Part shown: in pieces, positions 42,056 through 64,000 of the stretch
How the letters are laid out: each line of letters begins with the position of its first letter
How positions within the stretch are numbered: position 1 is the stretch's first letter
Source of the DNA: Atrina japonica
Lineage: Eukaryota; Mollusca; Bivalvia; Pterioida; Pinnidae
Assembly (NCBI GenBank): GCA_030159075.1
Contig: BROG01000461.1
Span: 496,001 to 560,000 of the forward strand
Length of the DNA stretch: 64,000 nt
Direction of reading: 5' to 3'
Notes under the pieces: model-generated
Databases searched by the model: none
What the model saw: the letters and a program-made list of their open reading frames with translations, nothing else
What the model was told of the DNA's origin: nothing
Made by a program: the position numbers and the translations under genes

Positions 42056-42125
42056 GAAGCTACGTTTGAGTCATAAGGAGATCCATGAAGATATTTATGA
42101 ATTTAAAACATTAATTTGGTGTTGA
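42056..42125 (+). CDS. Very weak candidate for a short terminal exon
   Basis: A good-looking acceptor ('tttccctttttcgctatgcag') is followed by G and 22 open codons (KLRLSHKEIHEDIYEFKTLI...) to TGA. No partner exon found and the length is within chance. Recorded only so it can be checked against transcripts. Confidence 0.15.
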
Positions 42126-43059
42126 ATTGAAAAACTTTTATGCATGTAAAAAGTTAAATGAAATTATGCAAAATATACTGCCTATTGGTACCAATGCCTT
42201 CCTCTTTCCATTAAAATATGGGTCAAGTGATCAACACCCCTTATAATTTCTGTTAAGGAAAAATACTTTTTTATCACAGGAATCTTAAACTGCAAAATTT
42301 ATTTTTGAAATAAATATGTTGAAGTAAGTTGTGCCTTTGCTCCAAGTATTTGTGTAGGACTCTCTGCAAGAATTCATGGTCATCTTGCCAGTGATGCTGC
42401 TATTGAGTTTTGGCATTGACAATGCATTTTGGAAAAGACCCTCTGGCCAGTGACCATTCTAAAGATTTTGATAATAAAGGGGAAGCAAGAAAGAATATAC
42501 ATATTGTACTTTTTACATATCAAACTTGTTTCTCATCAAATGTCTGACTTTGCCGCTCAACATCGTGTCATTCTTTTGTGACGTCACAATCCAAGCATCA
42601 AAGTCAAAATATAAAGGTGACAAAGAGTAGTTTGTCAGGCATAAGCCTTTTATATCCTATAACAAATGAAATTTGTCTGTTGAAAAGACAAGTTCAGATA
42701 CAAATGTTTTGAAACAACAAAAAAGACCAACTTTGCCTGATTTAGGTATGAAATGATGATGTACGAAAATAAACTAAAATGGTAATAATAATAGAATGTA
42801 TATTAACTGCAGATAGCACATGTTTATTGGTCACTAGGTAATCTTCGTAAAAAGATTATCAAAAGTTAATTTGCAATGTTCATAGTATGGCAGACAAAAA
42901 ATAACTGATATTACGGGTTCGGTTTGGCAAGATTGTTGCAGTTTTACACATGCATTTGTTATTCTAACCACCTGATGGTCTCTTTGGAATATACAATGTA
43001 TATGAGATAGAATATCACATAAAATGGGCATGTAAAATTTTTCACCCATGACAGCTCAT

Positions 43060-43205
43060 ATCCCTTTAAAGAACCCTCACTGCTCAATGGCAGTAGTGCC
43101 TAGCATAGGCCAAAATTTGATGCCCTTCACCTGGTTCTGGTGATGTCTCCATATGAGTGAAAGATTCTTGAGTGGGACATTAAACAACAATACAACAACT
43201 ACTAC
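43060..43205 (+). mobile_element. tRNA-derived SINE, family B, 3' half only
   Basis: 'aaagaaccctcactgctcaa', 'ggtgatgtctccatatgagt', 'gagtgggacattaaacaaca', as in 3480-3620. Confidence 0.8.
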
Positions 43206-43249
43206 AGCATCAATATCTGATTTTTAAAATTTCAAAAGACTGGTAAAAG

Positions 43250-44060
43250 CATGTAGGCCTACTCAAGGTCCATGTTTGTAGTTTTCAGCCAGTTGGCAGA
43301 GGGGTTGATCCAATGTGGGGCTGAATAGGTACTAGAGGGTATTACATTTTGAAAATCTCCAGAACCACTGCATGTATTGAAAAAATTGATTGTTTAAGTG
43401 ATTTACATGGATGTATGATTCAAGTTTGTGTTTTTAGCTCACCTTTGACCTTTCGTAAACTTTTCACATTTTTGACACCACTACATGTAAAGGGAATTTG
43501 ATGAAACTTGTCAGGTCCTATATGAAGTTTGTATTTTTGGGCCAGATTGGCCAAGGGTGGGGCAAAATAGGTCACAAGAGGTATCCCACATTGAAAATCT
43601 TCTCTAGAACCGCTGCTGATTGAAAAACAGATTGTGTATGAGTGATCAACATATGGATGTATGATTCGTTTTTATTTTTCAAAGAAATTGGACAATTAAT
43701 TTTTGACATGTTTTTGAGGTCTTTTCAGACTGGTGAAGGAATGTTTTTGAGCAAACATTTTGTGAAAATCTAATTTCTAAGTCTGAAATGACTTAAAAAA
43801 TGCATCAAAAATGTATTTTCCGATTTCTATGAAAAATACAAACTTGGATTGATGCATCCATGTAGATTTAAAAACTCAGAAACAATCCATTTTTCAATTT
43901 ATGCAGTGGTTCTGGAGAAGATGATTTTCAATGAGGGGTACCCTTTGGGGCCTATATTACACCACCCTGGCCAAAAACTACAAACTTGGTATAAGACCTG
44001 AGTACTTGCTTCCTGTAAAGTTTTGTCAAATTCTCTTCGTTCGTTTTGAAACTAAAAGCT
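43250..44060. mobile_element. Fold-back repeat: ~250 bp inverted arms plus one direct copy
   Basis: Arms about 43490-43740 and 43790-44050 are inverse copies: 'gaagtttgtatttttgggcc' against 'ggccaaaaactacaaacttg', and 'cattgaaaatcttctctaga' against 'ctggagaagatgattttcaa'. The centre is near 43765. A further direct copy of the arm lies at 43250-43440. Class unknown. Confidence 0.8.
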
Positions 44061-44153
44061 TGATAGTGTGAAAAAATTAGATTTCGGCTAAATTCTTGGA
44101 CATAAGCATTTCTTCAACTAATTACAAGCAAAACATGTTAAATGACAATTTTT

Positions 44154-44660
44154 TACAGAGTTGTCGGTCCTTGCACTCCTCAACAATCTCCGTCAACGTC
44201 TCAACTTTTGCCAATTTCTGGCAAAATATATAAATCTACTATGGAGTTTGCTCTTTATAAGGTATTGGTCATTTTTGCCTATAATTCTAGTGCTGACATA
44301 GAAAAAATATTATATTTGAGGTGAAAATACTTTTTAAAAACGATATAAATATATGGACTATTTAGAAAAGTTTCCTTACTGTGTAATTTGGTTTTATATA
44401 CAGTTTAACCTGCCTTAGTGGCCCACCGAATTAAGAGACTATCCGTCTTATGTGACCTTAATGTGTGGCTCCCAACGTAAATTAATTTTTTTTACCTGAA
44501 TTAAGAGACCACCTGTCATGCGACCCTTTTTGCTTCTCTCTGTGGTCCCTTAAAACAGGTTTGACTGTACATTCTGTGGGTTACGTGACCATGTGTTTTG
44601 GGACATATTTTTAGACGTTGACAGAGATTGTTGAGTGTAAGGACCGACAACTCTGTGTAA
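44154..44660. mobile_element. ~507 bp DNA element with ~48 bp terminal inverted repeats, containing a pogo-like MITE
   Basis: Left arm 'cagagttgtcggtccttgca' + 'ctcctcaacaatctccgtca' + 'acgtctc'; right arm 'agacgttgacagagattgtt' + 'gagtgtaaggaccgacaact' + 'ctg'. Inside, 44399-44568 has ends 'tacagtttaacctgcctta' and 'aaaacaggtttgactgta', a pogo-like MITE. Confidence 0.85.
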
Positions 44661-44997
44661 GAGATGGGCCATAATGGTTTGCAACACATTGAGATGCCTC
44701 ATGGTTTTTTTTTATCTTTTGACCTAAAGTTATATACCCTACATATAAATGGGTATAAAAATGTTACAAGCTTCAGTTCAAAAGTGAAGGTCAAACAGAG
44801 GTCTTGATCCAGATGTTAAAGGGTATATAAATGTACATACATAATTATGGCCAAGACAGGAAATACAATAGTTTAAGCCATATCCATCACATAGTTAAAG
44901 ACATAGGTTATAAGCCTAGGTGAAAAGACAAAAAAATTATGGCCAGGACAAACTTCGCCAAACAGGAGGCAGCTTTACATGGTAATGAGTTCAGATG

Positions 44998-45043
44998 TTG
45001 TTGAAATATATTGGATATAACAATTGGTAATATATTTCAACAA
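44998..45043. repeat. Perfect 15 bp hairpin
   Basis: Arms 'ttgttgaaatatatt' and 'aatatatttcaacaa' around a 16 nt loop. Confidence 0.8.
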
Positions 45044-45269
45044 TTGTGCCACTTACGTTGTTAATAACTAAATTTCAAGTTATCAAAATTAATGTTTCAG
45101 ATTCCAACTTACTAAATATGTAATAATATGCTAACTCATAGAATTTTTATCCCCCCTTTCATTAAGGGGTAATATTGTAGGAAACCTGTAATTTGCATAT
45201 TGTTGATGTGTTGCTTGGGAATCGAACAAAAACTAAAGCCCTTATACATAGGTTAGATGTGTTACTTAA

Positions 45270-45527
45270 CATGTTTGTTTATCATCCCACTAAAGAACCT
45301 TTCACTCATATGGAGGCATCACCGAATACCAGTGAAGGGCTTCAAATTTTGGTCTATGCTCTGCACTTAGTCACTGTGCAGTGAGGGTTCTTTAACTTGC
45401 TGACACCTACCGCAACACAGGATCTTGATTTTTACTGTCTCATCCAAAGGCCAAGACACCAACCTCCCGCCAGTTGGATTCAGACTCGGGATCAGTCCAG
45501 CGCACTACCGACTGAGCCAGACCGGAC
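45270..45527 (-). mobile_element. tRNA-derived SINE, family B (reverse)
   Basis: On the + strand: 'tttatcatcccactaaagaa', 'cactcatatggaggcatcac', 'cagtgagggttctttaactt', 'gcgcactaccgactgagcca' (inverse of the A box). Confidence 0.82.
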
Positions 45528-45599
45528 CGTTACTGAACATGTATTACGATATAAACTGAACTGGTTGAAATAAGCATAAACTGAAAATTATATACTTCA

Positions 45600-46740
45600 A
45601 AAAATACTATCGGACTAGGCCGAGCCCTTTGGGCATTTCACTTTATCAAGTTTGAAGAAAATTGGATAATATATGTTGCTGTTATTGCACGGAAATGACA
45701 GAAGATAACATTTTTTGAAAAATCAAGAGGCCATAACTCTGTCAAAAGTGGCGATCAAACTTGGCTGAGCCCTTTAACTTTGTCATCAGGTTTTGGAAAA
45801 TCGTATATTTACTGCCATCATTACATGGAAATGACGCTTGACAGACGAACAAACCCAAATTAATATCGCCCGTTTCAGCGAAACTGGGGATAGTAAGGAG
45901 CTGCGCTTTCAGACCGCATGATACGCCCCTCTGCCTTGAGGTATTTTAAAATACATTTGAAATTAAATATGAGACTTTTAATACCATGTTACATGATCAG
46001 TTTTCAATATAAAATCAGTCAGCATCTAAAATTCTTTCAAAAGTTAAATTGACAGAAAATTATAAATCCGTTCGTTTTTTTTTTATACAAATCACAAGGA
46101 AGAATCTTTGATTTAAACTATGGTGACCTACACTTTTTTTTTCAATTATCAAACTTCAAATTTTTTTTTTTTTTTGGGGGGGGGGGATATTCTTTCCTAT
46201 GGCATACAAGAGATATAAATATACTGAGGTATTAATTTTATGTCAGAGACCTTTATTCTTACAACAATGATATTCATATTAACTTGTGATCAGAGAAAAA
46301 GACTTCATTAGTGCCACTTTCCACACAAATATCAAATCAATATGTAGAGGCATTGCAAAGAAAATGCGCAAAAACGGATATTTCAAAAAATTTTTACTAA
46401 GTCAATCATCCAACCGGAACCAAATTTGTACTTGATCTGTAACTCATTTAGATACAATGATATATCAAATCAATATTTAGAGGCATTGCAAAGAGAAGGT
46501 GCAGAAAGGAATATTTTTTACAAATTTACTAAGTCAAGGGGCCATAACTCTGCACAAAATCATCCGACAGGAGCCAAATTTGACATGTAAATCATCTAGA
46601 TACAACCAAATATCAACTCACTCTGTTGAAGCATTACAAAAAAAACCTGAAAACTTATTTTTCAAATATTATGTATTTCCAAGGACCATAACTCAGCAAC
46701 AGAAAATCAGAATTTAATCAAAATCGAAAGGGAGTTTGCA
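45600..46740. repeat. Bivalve-type dispersed repeats ('ggccataactctg' modules)
   Basis: 45600-45900 contains 'agaggccataactctgtcaa'. 46320-46740 is a diverged direct repeat of about 140-150 bp, three copies, each with 'aatatcaaatcaatat.tag', 'aggcattgcaaag' and 'aagtcaaggggccataactc'-like text. A T15G11 homopolymer switch sits at 46161-46186. Confidence 0.7.
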
Positions 46741-47036
46741 TTTATGGTAAGAAACAAACTATCAAAAATTCATTGAAATCTGTTGGTGTTTTTCACATTT
46801 AACCCATGAGGAAAAAGCAAGTTACATGTATATAGATGTGAACCCATGACAATTATTAAGCACTTATATTACTGATAAATAAGCAGTTTATAAATGACAA
46901 AATTAATTTATCTTAAAATATTTTAGTGTAATGAATAGAATCAAGTTTTATACTCTCTCAAAAGAGTAGCTGGCAAAAACAAGAGAGGTATCGGACTTAT
47001 GAAATGTTTTTCCTACCCCATGTCATAGGAAACATA

Positions 47037-47148
47037 TACAGTGACACTTGTATATAACAACCCACTTAGGCACACAAGAAAACTAGTCTTTATAGACAGG
47101 TGGTCTTTATACAGAGATTGATTGGTGTACAAATGGTTCTTTTGGAGC

Positions 47149-47183
<35 letters not shown>

Positions 47184-47284
47184 AGTCTTTGTGACCAGGT
47201 TATCGCTGAAGCAAGTTTGACTCTTTTTTATGTTATGTAGGTGAAACTGTCAAAAGAGACTGTTTATAAAGCAGTCCCACTGTA
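47037..47284. mobile_element. Pogo-like MITE with an internal A29 run
   Basis: Left end 'tacagtgacacttgtatata', right end 'ataaagcagtcccactgta'; inner 'tctttatagacaggtggtct'. The A run at 47152-47180 splits the element. The same body is seen near 6645-6725. Confidence 0.7.
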
Positions 47285-47514
47285 CTGCCATTTGGATTCA
47301 TGTCTGTTAAATTACTTTTTGACCTGAAGATGCTGTGATTACTTTTGACAAAGCCAGTCAGTACTGAATGTTCACAACTCAACATTGGGCATGCAGTTTT
47401 GTTTGTTAACTGTGCTGTTTAATGCCATTTTCAAGTATTTCAGTTATATTTTGGCTACATTAAGCTGACACAGGCTTCAAAATTCTGACCTATGTACGAA
47501 CTTTATCCTTTGCA

Positions 47515-47865
47515 GTGAGGGTTCTTTAAAGTGCCAAGCCTGTCCTTGAAACAGGACCTTGGCTTTTAACTGTCTAATACAAAGGACAATATACCATTGT
47601 GCTCCAGCTGGGGATCAAACCTAAAATCTTGTGTTCCCAAATCAACGCCCTACCACCAACTACTGACAGCTCAGCCATACAATAGCAGACAATTTTTAAT
47701 GGTGGAGGAGAGAACCTGGTTACAATGTGACCTTCCACAGGTAAACTGGCAAATTTTCAAACAATTTTAGCTTAGGTTCAAGAAGGACTTGAATCCACAC
47801 TGACTAGAAGCACGAGAGTTCACCATTTAATTGTTAATGCTCTAACCACTCACCACGGAGTGGTC
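47515..47865 (-). mobile_element. SINE B remnant next to SINE A (both reverse)
   Basis: 47515-47680 retains 'cagtgagggttctttaaagt' and 'ctggggatcaaacc' (family B). 47686-47865 is family A: 'tggtggaggagagaacctgg', 'aggtaaactggcaaattttc', 'gctctaaccactcaccacgg'. Confidence 0.7.
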
Positions 47866-47989
47866 AGTAATGTATCAATAAAATATCATAAGAACAAAGT
47901 AAATCTTGTTTGTATATACTAATATAGGATTTGCAGAACTCCTTAGCTTTTTGTAGATCAAAATACATACAGTAAAGACGAGAACAAAA

Positions 47990-48363
47990 TCTACACTTTA
48001 TTTACACGTCTCAAAAATCTATCAACATACATCATCTCATTTTTATTTAAAACTTTATTTTAAATGTAAACGTATAAATACATCCAGTTCTTTGTTCACC
48101 ATTGTCTATTTCATGGTTAAATTTCCCATTCAAAAATTTGTAAGATTTTCACAGAAATTAATTAAAAATAATTTTTTTTTAGGGCATAATGGTGGAACTC
48201 AACACAATTTTACAATCTTTCGATTTTTGCCATCCACAACGACCTGAGAAATAATCTATTGGTTTTTGTCTTCTTACAATAATGAAATCGGTAGTTTCCT
48301 TCCATTCTTGGTGTATCGTATTTCCATGGATATTGCACTTGTACTTAATGTCTGTAACAGTTT
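47990..48363 (-). other. Probable MCM7 3' UTR with polyadenylation signals
   Basis: Downstream of the stop, on the - strand, AATAAA occurs as 'tttatt' on the + strand near 48041 and 48053. This would give a UTR of about 320 nt. The 75-codon - frame here overlaps the UTR and has no support as a gene. Confidence 0.5.
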
Positions 48364-62387
<14,024 letters not shown>

Positions 62388-62863
62388 CTACAAAAGGTTT
62401 AAGCAGTACTAAATTACACAAATTCCAGTGTTTGAAGCACTGCATATTAAAGTACGAAATGTTTTCAATAAAAATAAATATTGTATTGTGTACCCAATGA
62501 AGGTGTGTAAACCAAACCAACCACTGTTTATTTTGGCCGTTCTTTTGTCCCCCAGATTTAACCAAAATCTCTTATAACAATTAAAGTTAAATTTTTTTTT
62601 TTACAGCCGATCAAAAACATTTTTCAAGCACTTTCAACGGGTATGTTTAACAAACAAACCAAAGTAAAAACAAATCACCATCAACAAAGTTCTTTCACTC
62701 AAAATATAGCTTTTAATTCCACTAAACAATAAAGAGTTCCAGTGGTACATTATCACAAAAATGCTGAACTCAAATGCAGGGCTCTACAACACTAAAAAAA
62801 TCCACTCTTCATTTGGCCAGTGAACCAGAAATTTTACTAGCCAGCCACAAACTTTTACTCGCC

Positions 62864-62974
<111 letters not shown>

Positions 62975-63334
62975 TCTTGTTAAAAAAGAATCCGCTGGAC
63001 GAAATGAAATAAAACATATTAATTTTTTTAAGTTGACATTACTTTTTATGATTTCACTGCATTTAAAACAGGGTTAATAACTGCTGACCGTTTTGTGCAT
63101 TTTTAAAATCAATCCAGAAGTGGTTTTTATGGCTATATTTTTCGTACTTGTTGCTCCAATTTTTAGGAAAACTTTGTTTTTGAATTTTTAACGCCGGTTT
63201 CTCTTCAACAGAATTTACAAAACGGTGTCTGTCCACTAATCCCTTTGGGGATTCTGTCGCGGTCGTTTTATTGTGTTGTCCCACCACGATAAAACGGCCG
63301 CGACAGAATCCCCTTAGTGATTATCTGCCCACAA

Positions 63335-63472
63335 GAATTGGAAATTTTATCTGTAAGTTACCTGATCGTCAGACAAAGTTGAAACACCTATAAAGTTCTT
63401 TATAGGTGTTTTGTCCGAGACAATCGGGTGTTTGACTCTCGAGTTTAATTTACAGATAAAATTTTCAATTCC
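63335..63472. repeat. ~138 bp palindrome
   Basis: Outer arms 'ttggaaattttatctgtaa' and 'ttacagataaaattttcaa'; inner perfect 14 bp arms 'aaacacctataaag' / 'ctttataggtgttt' with a 2 nt loop at 63396-63397. Confidence 0.88.
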
Positions 63473-63664
63473 GGCTGTGGTCTGCCTGTCCTCCTCGTCG
63501 AACACTAGCCATAACTCGGTTCCAGTATTTCTTTCACCAAGATCGTTTAAACTTGCTAGTGTCCAATGAAGAGGTAGATGCTTCTGTTGAAATCGACACT
63601 GAAAAGTAAAAGTCATCGTCTTCTGTTTGGAAAGTTTCAAGTCGAAAAACGCGAAAGCATACAT
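63361..63664 (-). CDS. Unrecognised open frame, possible first exon within a transposable element
   Basis: ATG at 63664 opens 101 codons up to a possible donor CAG|GTAACT after 63362-63361. Text includes KHLPLHWTLASLNDLG and GTELWLVFDEEDRQT. Not MCM7: it does not resemble the family N-terminus. It starts about 255 bp inside the right end of the hAT-like element, the usual place for a transposon gene. Its 3' half lies in a palindrome. No function assigned. Confidence 0.3.
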
Positions 63665-64000
63665 CTTGTTTTTATACAGTAATCAACGTGAGTTAGATGC
63701 TCTAGTCTATCAAAACTGAATAGCCAAATTGGTTGTTTGTAAAGCGCATAAAAGACCATGATTTCGATAATGTAATTTCATAGTGAAAACGGACAAACTT
63801 TTGATTTCCGGCTCGGGAAAAAAAACTGGTCGCAATGTGGCGACTGAATAAGAATAAACACTCGCCAAAACCTAAAAAATGGTCGCATTTGCGAGTGATT
63901 TGGTTGCAATGTAGAGCGCTGAAATGGAATATACTAGGCAAAGCATTTACAGTAGAACTTCCAGTCAAATTTCTCGATGTTTCAAACTATTGATATAGTC

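Noticed and set aside
45193..45384. 63-codon + frame
   Set aside because: Lies mostly in a reverse SINE of family B.
48331..48350. 'tattgcacttgt' on the + strand, matching the start of miR-92/miR-25-type microRNAs, which in vertebrates sit in an MCM7 intron
   Set aside because: It is antisense to the MCM7 3' UTR, only about 12 nt match, and the flanking sequence does not form the expected hairpin.

Overview
This window is nuclear DNA from an invertebrate animal, most likely a bivalve mollusc. It is AT-rich, has introns, and is full of short interspersed repeats. The mollusc call rests on repeat modules I know from mollusc genomes (a 'gaccttgacctttgat' module near 1.77-2.0 kb, an 'aggggccataactctgc' module near 46.3-46.7 kb, an 'atgccc...gggggcat' element near 31.4-31.7 kb) and on the divergence of the two genes from vertebrate copies. 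I see no tRNA, rRNA, CRISPR or bacterial gene. The supplied reading frames are almost all repeats or shadows, so the genes were rebuilt by joining splice sites and reading phases.

Two real genes lie tail to tail. On the + strand, the last four exons of a glypican of the GPC3/GPC5 (dally-like) type run from 5033 to 33255. They encode the end of the core protein, a Ser-Gly heparan sulfate attachment region and a GPI-anchor signal. Exons before 5033 are outside the window. The first intron seen is about 25.9 kb and holds at least seven tandem arrays, many MITEs and one candidate extra terminal exon (20037-20253). On the - strand, thirteen exons (62387 down to 48364) encode the replicative helicase subunit MCM7. 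All junction phases fit and give 686 residues; only about the first 37 residues are missing, probably beyond 64000.

Between the genes (33256-48363) there is probable glypican 3' UTR, then repeats with no recognised gene. Repeats are the main content elsewhere: (i) a pogo-like MITE family with ACAGTxGAACCTxxx ends flanked by TA; (ii) an ~88 bp MITE with at least 12 copies on both strands; (iii) a ~210 bp and a ~145 bp MITE, three copies each; (iv) two tRNA-derived SINE families with A and B boxes; (v) larger terminal-inverted-repeat or fold-back elements at 39.6, 43.4-44.1, 44.2-44.7, 55.9-57.3 and 62.8-63.9 kb; (vi) tandem arrays with units from 21 to 104 bp; (vii) long TA, CA, CT and GA microsatellites.

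The points most worth checking are: a 1.5 kb array of 33/37 bp units that appears to be an internal expansion of one pogo-like MITE; a possible alternative glypican 3' exon that would make an unanchored form; a duplicated segment near 6.4-7.1 kb whose second copy looks blended with the neighbouring tandem repeat (possible assembly artefact); nested MITE insertions; and a palindrome overlapping an open frame near 63.4 kb.
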